The notes: generated by a model from the letters alone, not told the origin. A stretch of DNA of 64,000 nucleotides from Compostibacter hankyongensis (GCF_039541075.1 NZ_BAABFN010000022.1:186001-250000); one strand, 5' to 3'; shown: positions 27,478 to 36,636, counted from the stretch's first letter. Numbers and translations are program-made.

Positions 27478-27759
27478 ATGGATACCCTTATCCCCATAAA
27501 CGTTGTGATTGCGGACCGCAGCTACCGGCTGAAAATCAAAGCTGAAGAGGAAGAGCAGGTGCGGAAAACCATCCGGGAGGTGAATGAGAAGATACTGGAG
27601 TTCAAAACGGCCTATGCCGGCAAGGATATCCAGGATTATATTGCAATGTGCCTTATCCTGTACGCCACACAACCCGCCACCGGCGCAAACGCTGCGCTCC
27701 CCGCCGACCTGCAGACCCGGCTGGAATCCCTGGAGAAGCTGCTGGAACAGGCCGGTTAG
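27478..27759 (+). CDS. zapA: Cell division protein ZapA
   Basis: 93 residues. IPINVVIADRSYRLKIKAEEEEQVRKTIREVNEKI is the globular FtsZ-binding head of ZapA, followed by a helix (IQDYIAMCLILYATQP) and a short coiled-coil tail. It bundles FtsZ filaments at the division ring. Its stop TAG (27757-27759) overlaps the stop of the convergent nucleotidyltransferase gene in the four bases TTAG. Confidence 0.93.
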   Translation: MDTLIPINVVIADRSYRLKIKAEEEEQVRKTIREVNEKILEFKTAYAGKDIQDYIAMCLILYATQPATGANAALPADLQTRLESLEKLLEQAG

Positions 27760-28229
27760 TTTCCGTTTATTTTTTCCAGTTCGTCAATGTCCAGCATATC
27801 CTTGGGCCGCCCCGTCGCCCGTTTGTTTTCCAGCAGATGATTATAATGCAGATACCGAACGGTGTAATCTTCTATGCTGTCAACCGTTGCCAGATCGTAG
27901 TAATAGTCAAACCGCTCCTTCTCCAGCCCCGGAATATCAGTCATTAAATCAGCGTAAATACCGTTGTCAAGCATAATCTCACAATATCCTGCTATGATAG
28001 GTACATTCATAAGCATATCAAACTCCCCGTAACCCATTTCGGCAAGCGCCCTGATCAGGTTGGCCCTGTTCTCCGGGGTATCTTTCAGGTAAATGTCAAT
28101 ATCGCCTGTGGTGCGTTTATACCCGTACCGGTTCACAGCAAAGCCACCTACAATCAGGTATCGCACCTGAAAGACATGAAACGCCCTCAGTAACTCCAGC
28201 ATTTCCTCACTGGCAGCCGGTATGGTCAT
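27756..28229 (-). CDS. Nucleotidyltransferase-fold protein (DUF6036/AbiEii-like)
   Basis: 157 residues. RYLIVGGFAVNRYGYKRTTGDIDIYL matches the GG...DxD metal-binding core of minimal nucleotidyltransferases seen in AbiEii-type and DUF6036 proteins; helices follow, with RPKDMLDIDELEKI near the end, also common there. Such proteins often act as toxins or defence effectors that nucleotidylate tRNA or protein. The gene starts one base after a small ORF and runs opposite to its neighbours zapA and rny, which are usually housekeeping genes, so the pair looks like an insertion. Function is inferred from the fold only. Confidence 0.78.
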   Translation of the reverse strand: MTIPAASEEMLELLRAFHVFQVRYLIVGGFAVNRYGYKRTTGDIDIYLKDTPENRANLIRALAEMGYGEFDMLMNVPIIAGYCEIMLDNGIYADLMTDIPGLEKERFDYYYDLATVDSIEDYTVRYLHYNHLLENKRATGRPKDMLDIDELEKINGN

Positions 28230-28230
28230 G

Positions 28231-28434
28231 CTAATGATTTTTCCTGGAGATAACTACTCCTTTCCCCTGGGGGTATTTCAGGGGTTTGCCGCCATTCAGT
28301 GAAACGGAGACCTGAATCAGTGAAAACAATTGTTCTATCTTTTCCCGGGAAGAAAGTTGCTGATAGGCAGCCGCCCGCTCCCTGAGGATGCTCTCGCGGG
28401 ATACATTAGTAGAATATATTTTTAGCCTGCTCAT
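28231..28434 (-). CDS. Small protein coupled to the nucleotidyltransferase gene
   Basis: 67 residues, basic, no family recognised. The first half is helical (RESILRERAAAYQQLSSREKIEQLFSL) and the C terminus has GGKPLKYPQGKGVVISRKNH. Its stop is one base from the nucleotidyltransferase start, so the two must be co-translated. Size and position resemble antitoxins or accessory proteins of two-gene modules, but no DNA-binding motif is clear. Confidence 0.6.
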   Translation of the reverse strand: MSRLKIYSTNVSRESILRERAAAYQQLSSREKIEQLFSLIQVSVSLNGGKPLKYPQGKGVVISRKNH

Positions 28435-28530
28435 GTGTTATTCCTATCATTCCCTGTTACAAATTTATGTCTTTTTGCCTTACTGCCCTTAGCCCCTTTC
28501 CCGCCCTTTTCTTTTTCCGGGTTTAATTTG

Positions 28531-28538
28531 TATTTTCG
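28531..28538 (+). promoter_or_regulatory. Probable -7 box of rny (TATTTTCG)
   Basis: TATTTTCG is one base off TAnnTTTG and lies 75 bases before the rny ATG; the leader between them contains GCAGGCTG and a GC-rich region but no defined RNA element. Confidence 0.35.
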
Positions 28539-28612
28539 CAGGCTGTATCCGGAGCCTGCACCCGCTGCAGGCAGTTGGGAATCATTATAAATCATGCAAT
28601 ATTTAACTTTTT

Positions 28613-30178
28613 ATGGGAACGACAGTTATCGCAGTCATTGCCGCAGCGGCGGCCTTAATAATAGGTATCATACTGGGAAAGCTCATTTTTGCCAAGAACA
28701 CCCGCAAAATTACCGAGGAAGCAGAGGAGCAGGCGCAAAAAATAAAGGCTGAAGCAGCCGTTGCGGCGGAAAATCTTAAAAAAGACAAGCTACTCGAAGC
28801 AAAAGAACGGTTTTTACAGCTAAAAAGCGCACATGAGAAGGAAGTACTGCAGCGCAACCAGAAGATAGCCGATGCGGAAGGCCGGATCAAGCAGAAGGAG
28901 CAGTCCCTGAACCAGAAGAACGAGAATGCCCAGAAGCAGGTCCAGGAAAACGAAGCGATCAAGGAAAACCTGATGCGGCAGATCGAGCTGGTGAACATCA
29001 AGCGTACCGAACTCGAAAAGCACCAGGAAGAACATATCCGGCGGCTGGAAAAGGTAGCGGGGCTCTCGGCCGAAGAAGCCCGGAGCCAGCTTGTGGAAAC
29101 CCTCAAGGAGGAAGCCCGCACCCAGGCTACGGCGCATATCCAGGAAGTGGTGGAGGATGCCAAGGCCCGGGCCAACAAAGAAGCCAAAAAGATCATCATT
29201 CAGAGCATACAGCGTACGGCGGCCGAGCAGACCATCGAGAATGCCATCACCGTCTTCAACCTGGAAAGCGACGAGATCAAGGGTCAGATCATCGGCCGCG
29301 AAGGACGGAATATCCGGGCCATCGAAGCTGCGACCGGTGTGGACCTGGTGGTGGACGATACCCCCGAAGCCATCGTGCTTTCCTCGTTCGATCCCCTGCG
29401 CCGGGAAATAGCCCGTCTGGCCCTGCAGCGCCTGGTACAGGACGGACGCATCCATCCCGCCCGCATCGAGGAAGTGGTGGAAAAGACCAAACGTCAGCTT
29501 GAGGAGCAAGTGATGGAGATCGGCGAACGTACCGTCATCGAGCTGGGCATACACGGTCTGCACCCCGACCTGGTGCGGATGGTCGGTAAGATGCGCTTCC
29601 GCTCCTCCTATGGGCAGAACCTGCTCATGCACTCCAAGGAAACGGCCAATCTCTGCGGCATCATGGCAGCCGAGCTGGGGCTGAATCCAAAGCTGGCTAA
29701 GCGCGCCGGTCTGCTGCACGATATCGGCAAGGTGCCCGATGAGGAGACTGAGCTGAGCCATGCCCTGCTGGGCGGGAAGCTGGCCGAAAAATACAATGAG
29801 CATCCCGCGGTGGTGAACGCTATCGCAGCGCACCACGACGAAGAGGAAATGAAATACGTGATCTCCCCCATCGTACAGGCCTGCGACGCCATCAGCGGCG
29901 CCCGCCCCGGCGCACGGCGCGAGATCATGCAAAGCTACCTCCAGCGTATCAAGGACCTGGAAAACCTGGCCATCGCCTTCGACGGGGTGGAAAAAGCCTA
30001 TGCCATACAGGCCGGACGGGAATTGCGTGTAATCGTGGAAAGTGAAAAAGTAAGCGATGCCGATGCCGACCGTCTCTCTTTTGAGATCGCCCAGAAGATC
30101 CAGACCGAAATGCAGTATCCCGGCCAGATCAAGGTAACGGTAATCCGGGAAAAACGGGCAGTGAACGTAGCCCGGTAA
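28613..30178 (+). CDS. rny: Ribonuclease Y
   Basis: 521 residues. N-terminal membrane anchor (about 5-25), a Lys/Glu-rich coiled coil to about residue 180, a KH domain (IIGREGRNIRAIEAATGVDL) and an HD domain with LLHDIGKV and AHHDEEE metal ligands. It is an endoribonuclease that starts mRNA decay at the membrane. It is preceded by the inserted nucleotidyltransferase pair and followed after 58 bases by the DUF1080 gene. Confidence 0.97.
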   Translation: MGTTVIAVIAAAAALIIGIILGKLIFAKNTRKITEEAEEQAQKIKAEAAVAAENLKKDKLLEAKERFLQLKSAHEKEVLQRNQKIADAEGRIKQKEQSLNQKNENAQKQVQENEAIKENLMRQIELVNIKRTELEKHQEEHIRRLEKVAGLSAEEARSQLVETLKEEARTQATAHIQEVVEDAKARANKEAKKIIIQSIQRTAAEQTIENAITVFNLESDEIKGQIIGREGRNIRAIEAATGVDLVVDDTPEAIVLSSFDPLRREIARLALQRLVQDGRIHPARIEEVVEKTKRQLEEQVMEIGERTVIELGIHGLHPDLVRMVGKMRFRSSYGQNLLMHSKETANLCGIMAAELGLNPKLAKRAGLLHDIGKVPDEETELSHALLGGKLAEKYNEHPAVVNAIAAHHDEEEMKYVISPIVQACDAISGARPGARREIMQSYLQRIKDLENLAIAFDGVEKAYAIQAGRELRVIVESEKVSDADADRLSFEIAQKIQTEMQYPGQIKVTVIREKRAVNVAR

Positions 30179-30236
30179 TATGGGACATCCCGACTGTTTA
30201 AACCATATATCGTACACCCGAAAAAAACCAACCCCT

Positions 30237-30881
30237 ATGCTTACTTCCACCCGTTTCCGCGCCGGTATCAAATACCTGTTGCTGCTCCTGCTTGTCCTGC
30301 CGGCCTTTGTTCCGGCCAATGCGCAGCGGCATCATAAGGGAAAGAAGATCCATCTTTTTAATGGTAAAAACCTGGACGGGTGGCAGATATACGGCACCGA
30401 GAAATGGTATGTGGATAAAGACGGCACCCTGGTTTGCGAAAGCGGTCCGGACAAGGAATACGGTTACCTGGGCACAGACAATTCCTATAAGGATTTTGTG
30501 CTGACCCTGGAGTTCAAGCAGGAAGCCAACGGCAACAGCGGCGTCTTTTTCCACTCTTCCGTAAAAGGCACCACCATCTCGGGATGGCAGGCAGAGGTAG
30601 CTCCTCCCGGCATGCACTCGGGTGGCATCTACGAATCCTATGGCCGGGGCTGGCTCATCCTCCCCGATTCTTCCAAGGAATCGGCCCTCAAAATGGGGGA
30701 ATGGAACAAGATGAAAGTGCAGGTAAAGGGAGACGAGGTGACTACCTGGCTGAACGGCACGCAGATGATCCAGCTGACCGATGCCAAGATCGGCAGCCGC
30801 ACCGGCCAGATCGCCCTGCAGATACACAGTGGCGGGGGTATCAGGGTCCGCTGGCGGAATATCGTGCTGCGGGAGCTGTAA
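30237..30881 (+). CDS. Secreted DUF1080 (3-keto-disaccharide hydrolase-like) protein
   Basis: 214 residues from the ATG at 30237, which gives a signal peptide ending PANAQ; the open frame begins upstream but overlaps rny. IHLFNGKNLDGWQIYG is the start of the DUF1080/concanavalin-like fold, followed by EFKQEANGNSGVFFHSS and a closing beta sheet (GQIALQIHSGGGIRVRWRNI). Members hydrolyse 3-keto-glycosides or bind glycans in the periplasm of Bacteroidota. It precedes a nucleotidase gene with a 57-base gap, which need not be functionally related. Confidence 0.87.
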   Translation: MLTSTRFRAGIKYLLLLLLVLPAFVPANAQRHHKGKKIHLFNGKNLDGWQIYGTEKWYVDKDGTLVCESGPDKEYGYLGTDNSYKDFVLTLEFKQEANGNSGVFFHSSVKGTTISGWQAEVAPPGMHSGGIYESYGRGWLILPDSSKESALKMGEWNKMKVQVKGDEVTTWLNGTQMIQLTDAKIGSRTGQIALQIHSGGGIRVRWRNIVLREL

Positions 30882-30938
30882 GCCTCTCCGCCCGCTTCAA
30901 AACAGGAACCAAAGCATCATCACAAGTACGAACAACGC

Positions 30939-31406
30939 ATGAACCCGAAAGAACTTCTCTTCGTGGATATGGACGGGGTGCTGGTGGATTTTTACAAAGG
31001 CGTCAGAAGCCACCACCCCGGCTTCGATCAGTATGAAACAGCGCAGCAGCGGGAAACCACTGCAGCGCTGAGCTGCATTCCCGGCTTTTTTACCGGCCTG
31101 GAGCCGGTGGACGGGGCCGTGGAAGCCTTCCGGCGTCTGTCTGAACCCTACGAGGTATATGTGCTTTCCACGCCGGACTGGTATGGGGTGAATTCCTGGA
31201 CGGAAAAGCGGATATGGGTGGAGCAACACCTTGGGGAAACGGCCTTCAAGCGACTGATACTTACACACAACAAAGGCCTCTTCTCCGGCCGCGCACTGAT
31301 CGATGACCGTATCCGCAACGGCGTGGAACACTTCCGGGGAGAACATATTCATTTCGGCACAACGGCTTTCCCGGACTGGACAGCCGTGCTGAATTATCTG
31401 CTTTAG
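30939..31406 (+). CDS. 5'(3')-deoxyribonucleotidase-like HAD protein
   Basis: 155 residues. The HAD nucleophile motif is FVDMDGVLVDF (Asp10 and Asp12), LSTP provides motif II, and the acidic LIDDR motif IV. Architecture matches the C1-cap 5'-nucleotidases (NT5C) common in phages and Bacteroidota, which dephosphorylate dNMPs. The stop TAG overlaps the convergent M48 protease stop in TTAG at 31403-31406. Confidence 0.85.
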   Translation: MNPKELLFVDMDGVLVDFYKGVRSHHPGFDQYETAQQRETTAALSCIPGFFTGLEPVDGAVEAFRRLSEPYEVYVLSTPDWYGVNSWTEKRIWVEQHLGETAFKRLILTHNKGLFSGRALIDDRIRNGVEHFRGEHIHFGTTAFPDWTAVLNYLL

Positions 31407-32209
31407 TGCGGCTTGTAATATTTCATGGCCTCCGGCACCCATTTCTGGATCTGGGCGATACGGGTGGCATCGTCCGGGTGGTCGCTGAGGTAGACGGGCA
31501 CTTTGGAACCGCCCCCCAGCGTGGCCATACGCTGCCAGAAAGGTACGGCCTGGCGCGGATCGTAGCCGGCCATAGCGGCAAAGATCAGACCCAGGTGGTC
31601 GGCCTCGGATTCCTGCGCCCGGGAGTGGGGCAGCGTAACGCCTACCTGCGTTCCGATACCGAAGAGCTGATCAAATGTATTGACGTACCGGGAATCCTTT
31701 TTCATCAGCGCGGCATCCCCCAGCATCTGCAAACCCTGTAGACCCAGCTGCTGGCTCATCCTTTCGTTACTGTGCCGGGCGATGGCATGTGCAATCTCGT
31801 GCCCCAGCACAATGGCCAGGGAGGTTTCGTCTTTGGTCACCGGTAAGATACCCGTATAAACCACCACCTTTCCCCCGGGCATGCACCAGGCGTTCACTTC
31901 CTTGTTCTCCACGAGGTTAAACTCCCATTTATAGTCCGACACCCGGTCTGCGGCCCCGTTGGTCCTCAGGTACTGGGTAACGGCACCGGCTATACGGGAA
32001 CCGACCCGCTGCACCATGCTGGCGTCCCGGCTGCTGTTGGAAGAAACGGCTTTGTTCTGCGAAAGAAAGCTCCGGTACTGCTCCACCGCCATCTGATCCA
32101 TGGTGCTTTCGGGTATCAGGTTCAGCTGGCTGCGTCCCGTAATGGGAACACGGGTGCAGGCGCCGCATAACAGGGCGCATAAGGCCAGGGAGGTAAATGC
32201 TCGTTTCAT
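31403..32209 (-). CDS. M48 family zinc metalloprotease lipoprotein
   Basis: 268 residues. The lipobox LLCGAC places Cys18 as the lipidation site. HEIAHAIARH with His137, Glu138 and His141 is the zinc site; the downstream Glu is in QESEADHLGL. Bacterial M48B lipoproteins of this size (YcaL/LoiP-like) act in outer membrane protein quality control. The presence of AQIQKWVPEAMKYYKPH at the C terminus is ordinary. It starts 54 bases after plsY on the same strand. Confidence 0.92.
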   Translation of the reverse strand: MKRAFTSLALCALLCGACTRVPITGRSQLNLIPESTMDQMAVEQYRSFLSQNKAVSSNSSRDASMVQRVGSRIAGAVTQYLRTNGAADRVSDYKWEFNLVENKEVNAWCMPGGKVVVYTGILPVTKDETSLAIVLGHEIAHAIARHSNERMSQQLGLQGLQMLGDAALMKKDSRYVNTFDQLFGIGTQVGVTLPHSRAQESEADHLGLIFAAMAGYDPRQAVPFWQRMATLGGGSKVPVYLSDHPDDATRIAQIQKWVPEAMKYYKPH

Positions 32210-32263
32210 CGTGTATATTTTATAATCCGCCCTGGTTCCTGCAAGCTTTATACCAGGTTTTAG

Positions 32264-32911
32264 TCAGTCGGCTTCCCTTCTCCGGCGGTTGCGGAAAAGC
32301 GGCACCTTGTTTTCACTGCCGTTTAAGAGCCTGCCGATGTTTTTCTGATGGGTCAGGATCACCAACAGGGCAATGGCAATGGCAAAGAGCTTGTAAAAAA
32401 GTTCCTGTTCACGAAAAATAAAGATAAGCAGTATAGGAAAGGCCACGCTGGCCAGGATAGAACTCAGGGAAACGTAACGGGTCAGGAAAAGCATCAGCAG
32501 GAATACGCCTACGCAGCTCAACGCGATCAGCGGCTGTATGGCCAGCACCATACCAAAAAGGGTGGCGATACCCTTGCCGCCGCGGAAATCAGCCCAGATC
32601 GGGAAGATATGACCCACCACTGCCGCCAGTCCCAGTCCGATCTGGAAATTGATCAGCTGGGTCAGATGTTCCGGTTCAGCATAATAAGGGATAATCAGGG
32701 CCAGTTTTACGGCTATGATACCCTTTATCATGTCCATGATCATGACAAAGGTGCCTGCACGCGGCCCCAATACCCGGAAGGTATTTGTAGCGCCTGCGTT
32801 GCCGCTGCCGTATTCACGGATATCCATGCGAAAAAACCGCTTGCTGACCCATACGGCATTGGAAACAGATCCTACCAGATAGGCCAGTAAAATCAATAAC
32901 ACTTCACTCAT
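32264..32911 (-). CDS. plsY: Acyl-phosphate:glycerol-3-phosphate acyltransferase PlsY
   Basis: 215 residues with five membrane segments. The motifs YGSGNAGATNTFRVLG and DFRGGKGIATLFG are those of the PlsY active-site loops. It transfers an acyl group from acyl-phosphate to glycerol-3-phosphate, the first step of phospholipid synthesis. Its usual partner PlsX is not in the window. Confidence 0.96.
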   Translation of the reverse strand: MSEVLLILLAYLVGSVSNAVWVSKRFFRMDIREYGSGNAGATNTFRVLGPRAGTFVMIMDMIKGIIAVKLALIIPYYAEPEHLTQLINFQIGLGLAAVVGHIFPIWADFRGGKGIATLFGMVLAIQPLIALSCVGVFLLMLFLTRYVSLSSILASVAFPILLIFIFREQELFYKLFAIAIALLVILTHQKNIGRLLNGSENKVPLFRNRRRREAD

Positions 32912-33031
32912 GCAATGTCTGATTTTGGTTTACGTGTGCCTGCTTATGCGGTTAACAAAAATAGCTAAAATAAGTAAAATAAAAAGCATTCCCCCTTGGT
33001 TTCGCAGCCGGGGACTTCCCGGGGGCCGGGA

Positions 33032-33853
33032 TCAGCTTTTCCCGAAGCGCAGGGCCAGCCAGCCGTCGCACAGCAGCTGCTCTGCCGGCGCCAGCCCGTA
33101 ACGGGCGGCCGTGGCCGTCATCAGCGCGCCGTCGGCTTCCAGAATGCCGCTGACAAGGAGGCTGCCTCCGGGAGACAGGGCGGCTTCGAGGGCCGGCAGC
33201 TGCTCCACCAGAATATGCCGGTTCAGGTTGGCCAGCACAATATCCCAGGACCCGGCACCGGGCGGCACCCGGTCGGCCTCCTCTACCATGATGTTACGGG
33301 AGTTGTTTTCTGTCAGGTTTTCCCGCGCATTCCGCACCGCCCAGCCGTCGTTATCCACGGCGCAGACCGCGGCGGCCCCGCAGCGTTCGGCCAGCAGGGC
33401 CAGTATGGCCGTGCCGGTACCGAAATCCAGCACCTTTTTACCGCTAAAATCCAGCTTTTGCATCAGCCGGATCATCGCGCTGGTAGTGGCATGGTGGCCC
33501 GTCCCAAAAGTCATTCTCGGCGTAATGATGATCTCGTGCAGCACGTCTTCTACAGGGGGATGAAAAGCCGCCCGGATACCGCAGAAATCTCCGATACGTA
33601 CCGGGCTGAACGAAGCTTCCCAGCGTGCATTCCAGTTCACCGGCTGCTGCAGCTCGCGGCGATGACGCAGTCCCAGCGGAAGGAGCAGCTCCTCCAGTGC
33701 TTTTGGGTCAAACCGCGGCTCCGGCAGGCTGGCTACCAGCTCCTCTTCGCGTTCCTCAAAACCCTCGTAGCCCAGATCATCCAGCCAGCCGATGAGGATA
33801 TCCCGCTGCTGTCCCGGCGGACAGGTAATGATCACCGATACATAGTTTTCCAT
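33032..33853 (-). CDS. prmA: Ribosomal protein L11 methyltransferase PrmA
   Basis: 273 residues from the ATG at 33853 (MENYVSVIITCPPG); the open frame continues 11 codons upstream without need. The N-terminal domain binds L11, and the C-terminal Rossmann methyltransferase fold has VLDFGTGTAILALLAERCGA and AVDNDGWAVRNARENL. NLNRHILVEQLP corresponds to the usual NIxxxx catalytic loop. It trimethylates L11 (inferred from the family). Located between plsY and pnp on the minus strand. Confidence 0.93.
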   Translation of the reverse strand: MENYVSVIITCPPGQQRDILIGWLDDLGYEGFEEREEELVASLPEPRFDPKALEELLLPLGLRHRRELQQPVNWNARWEASFSPVRIGDFCGIRAAFHPPVEDVLHEIIITPRMTFGTGHHATTSAMIRLMQKLDFSGKKVLDFGTGTAILALLAERCGAAAVCAVDNDGWAVRNARENLTENNSRNIMVEEADRVPPGAGSWDIVLANLNRHILVEQLPALEAALSPGGSLLVSGILEADGALMTATAARYGLAPAEQLLCDGWLALRFGKS

Positions 33854-33905
33854 CAGCAAAGATGATGCGTCCGCCCCTGAATACAACGGGGCCTGCCGCT
33901 TTTAA

Positions 33906-33942
33906 ACACAAGCGCCACCCTTTGCAGAGTGGCGTCATGTGT
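33906..33942 (-). terminator. Hairpin after pnp, probable terminator
   Basis: Arms ACACA and TGTGT enclose the inner stem CGCCAC/GTGGCG, 18 bases beyond the pnp stop. On the minus strand it is followed by only TTTAAA, so the U-tract is weak. Confidence 0.4.
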
Positions 33943-33960
33943 AATGATGCTGTTCGTGCT

Positions 33961-36228
33961 TTATTCTTCCGGCGCTTTTTCTTCACTCCGGGAAGGTTGA
34001 TGTCCGGATGCCGGACGGGCCTGCCGATCGCGATCGCGATCCCGTCCCCGGTCACGGTCACGATCCCGGTCACGCAGCGGGCGGCCTTCGCGGGCCGGCG
34101 GTTCCTGATAACCTTCAGGCTTGGGGATCAGCACTTTACGGGAAAGCTTGAATTTTCCGGTGCGGGGATCCGTACCGGTGAGCTTTACCTTGATCTTTTC
34201 TCCTTCCTGCATAACCCCGTCCAGGTTTTCCAGCCGTTTCCAGGAAACTTCAGAGATATGCAGCAAGCCCTGCTTGCCGGGCAGGAATTCCACAAAGGCC
34301 CCGTAAGGCATAATGGATTTCACGGTGGATTCGTAGGTTTCTCCTACTTCCGGTACGGCTACCAGTCCTTTCACCCAGGCCACGGCCTTGTCCAGTCCTT
34401 CTTTATCGACGGAGAAGATGCTGACTTCGCCGGTATTGTTGACTTCTTCGATATTGATGTTGGTACCGGTTTCGCGCTGAATCTCCTGTACCACCTTGCC
34501 GCCCGGGCCGATAACGGCGCCGATAAATTCGCGGTCGATGATCAGCTTTTCCATACGCGGCGCATGCGGTTTGGGTTCGGGCCGCGCTTCCGGCATGGTG
34601 GCATACATCTGCTCGAGAATGTGCAGCCTTCCCCGGCGCGCCTGTTCCAGCGCTTCGCGCATGGTATCCATGCTGAGACCGTCCACCTTGATGTCCATCT
34701 GCACGCCGCAGATACCGTCGCGGGTACCGGTCACCTTAAAGTCCATGTCGCCCAGGTGGTCCTCATCGCCCAGGATATCCGTAAGGATGGCATATTTGCC
34801 GTCGTCGCGGGAAATGAATCCCATTGCTACGCCGGAAACATGCTTGGGAATGGGCACTCCGGCATCCATCAGGGCCAGCGAGCCGGCACATACGGTAGCC
34901 ATGGAGGAGGAACCGTTGGATTCCAGTATATCGGATACGATGCGTACCGTATAGGGGTACTCGTTACCCGGCAGCACCTGCTTCAGCGAGCGGAGGGCCA
35001 GGTTGCCATGCCCTACTTCACGGCGGGCAGGACCGCGCATCGGCTTCACCTCACCTGTGGAGAAGGGCGGGAAGTTGTAATGCAGAATCGTTTTTGAATA
35101 GCGGGAGACGGCGGCGTTTTCCAGCAGCAGCTCGTCATCCGGCGTACCGAGGGTAACAGTGGTAAGTGACTGCGTTTCTCCGCGGGTGAACAGTGCAGAG
35201 CCGTGCGGCGACGGCAGGTAATCGATCTCCATGCTCAGCGGACGCACTACGTCCAGCCCACGGCCGTCGAGCCTTACCCGCTCGTCGATGATCATATTGC
35301 GGATCACATCGTATTCGAGATCGTGATAATAACGTTTGGCGGCGGCCACATCGTTATCTTCGGGCTCTTCGCCCAGGGAGGCGATCAGGTCGTCTTCCAC
35401 CTGGTGCAGCGCCTCGGAGCGTTCGTGTTTGCTGCTGCCGGCACGGGCGATCTGGTAAATGCGGTCCTTGGCAAAAGCCTCCACCTGCTGGCGCAGCGCC
35501 TCGTTTTCATAAGGCTTTTCATAATCGCGCTTCCCGGTCACACCGGCCTGTTCACGCAGCTCCTGCTGTGCCTTTATCTGTACCCGGATCGCTTCATGCG
35601 CTTTTTCGATGGCCTGTACCAGGTCTTCTTCGGAGCACTCCTTGCTTTCGCCTTCCACCATCATGATGTTCTTCTCGGAAGCCGCTACGATAAAGTCCAT
35701 ATCGGCATGCTCGAGCTGGGAACGGGTGGGGTTTACCACAAACTGCCCGTCTACGCGACCGATCCTCACTTCCGAGATCACTTCCTGGATAGGAATATCC
35801 GATACGGCCATGGCTGCCGAAGCCGCCAGGCAAGCCAGCGCGTCGGGCATGATCTCCGGATCGGAGGAGATCAGATAGATCAGCACCTGTACATCACAAC
35901 GGTAATCCTCCGGGAAAAGGGGCCGCAGGGCGCGGTCCACCAGCCGGCTGATCAACACTTCATAATCAGACAGGCGGCCTTCCCGTTTAAAGAATGACCC
36001 GGGAATACGGCCTGCCGAAGCAAACTTTTCCTGATAATCCACCGACATGGGGAAAAAGCTCTGTCCTTCCCGCGGTTCCTTGTTGGCGCAGACGGTAGCC
36101 AGCAGCATGCACTTGCCCTGCCGTACCAGCACGGCGCCATCGGCCTGACGCGCCAGCTTCCCCGTTTCCAGGGTCACCATGCGACCGTCACCTATATCAA
36201 AGGTTGTTGAAATGGCTTTTAAGCTCAT
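33961..36228 (-). CDS. pnp: Polyribonucleotide nucleotidyltransferase (PNPase)
   Basis: 755 residues. Two RNase PH domains (about 10-210 and 310-545, with RGETQSLTTVTLG and TVCAGSLALMDAGVPI), a KH domain (GAVIGPGGKVVQEIQRETGT) and an S1 domain (YESTVKSIMPYGAFVEFLPGKQGLLHIS). The C terminus ends with an Arg-Asp repeat, RDRDRDRDRGRDRDRDR, encoded by a tandem GATCGC/GGTCAC repeat at about 34022-34078. It degrades RNA phosphorolytically from the 3' end. rpsO lies immediately upstream, the classical rpsO-pnp arrangement. Confidence 0.97.
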   Translation of the reverse strand: MSLKAISTTFDIGDGRMVTLETGKLARQADGAVLVRQGKCMLLATVCANKEPREGQSFFPMSVDYQEKFASAGRIPGSFFKREGRLSDYEVLISRLVDRALRPLFPEDYRCDVQVLIYLISSDPEIMPDALACLAASAAMAVSDIPIQEVISEVRIGRVDGQFVVNPTRSQLEHADMDFIVAASEKNIMMVEGESKECSEEDLVQAIEKAHEAIRVQIKAQQELREQAGVTGKRDYEKPYENEALRQQVEAFAKDRIYQIARAGSSKHERSEALHQVEDDLIASLGEEPEDNDVAAAKRYYHDLEYDVIRNMIIDERVRLDGRGLDVVRPLSMEIDYLPSPHGSALFTRGETQSLTTVTLGTPDDELLLENAAVSRYSKTILHYNFPPFSTGEVKPMRGPARREVGHGNLALRSLKQVLPGNEYPYTVRIVSDILESNGSSSMATVCAGSLALMDAGVPIPKHVSGVAMGFISRDDGKYAILTDILGDEDHLGDMDFKVTGTRDGICGVQMDIKVDGLSMDTMREALEQARRGRLHILEQMYATMPEARPEPKPHAPRMEKLIIDREFIGAVIGPGGKVVQEIQRETGTNINIEEVNNTGEVSIFSVDKEGLDKAVAWVKGLVAVPEVGETYESTVKSIMPYGAFVEFLPGKQGLLHISEVSWKRLENLDGVMQEGEKIKVKLTGTDPRTGKFKLSRKVLIPKPEGYQEPPAREGRPLRDRDRDRDRGRDRDRDRQARPASGHQPSRSEEKAPEE

Positions 36229-36266
36229 AGATAAGATGTAAAAAAATGAAGAAGAGCCCCCGCTGC

Positions 36267-36299
36267 AAAAAAAGGATTCCCAACCGTGTGAGTTGGGAA
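36267..36299 (-). terminator. Intrinsic terminator between rpsO and pnp
   Basis: Stem TTCCCAAC/GTTGGGAA (36277-36284 and 36292-36299) with a 7-base loop, then seven T on the minus strand (complement of 36267-36273). In rpsO-pnp operons such a hairpin usually attenuates transcription of pnp. Confidence 0.75.
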
Positions 36300-36320
36300 C
36301 TGCAGGTGAGCGAGTTGTTG

Positions 36321-36593
36321 TTATTTCCGGAGACCGAGCTTTTCGATCAGCGCACGGTATCCGTTCAGATCCGTTTTGGAGAGATAGGCCAGCAGGCGTT
36401 TGCGTTGTCCGACCATGTGCATCAGTCCGCGGTGGGTGGAGAAATCCTTTTTATTTCCCTTGAGATGACCCGAGATAGCATTGATCCTTTCGGTCAGCAG
36501 TGCCACCTGTCCCTCCACAGAGCCGGTATTTTTTTCGCTTCCGCCAAATTCTTTGAAGATATTGGCCGTTTTTTCTTTGGTTAAGTAAGACAT
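36321..36593 (-). CDS. rpsO: 30S ribosomal protein S15
   Basis: 90 residues, the normal length. GSVEGQVALLTERINAISGHL and HRGLMHMVGQRKRLLAYL are the helix motifs that bind 16S rRNA; the protein helps nucleate the platform of the small subunit. It is first in an operon with pnp. Confidence 0.97.
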   Translation of the reverse strand: MSYLTKEKTANIFKEFGGSEKNTGSVEGQVALLTERINAISGHLKGNKKDFSTHRGLMHMVGQRKRLLAYLSKTDLNGYRALIEKLGLRK

Positions 36594-36636
36594 CTGTAAA
36601 AAAATGATAATGTTTTAAGTCGCTATTTTTCCGCGG

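Noticed and set aside
27760..28612. 6S RNA gene next to zapA
   Set aside because: The gap is occupied by two coding genes and the remaining 178 bases are too short and show no long bulged hairpin.
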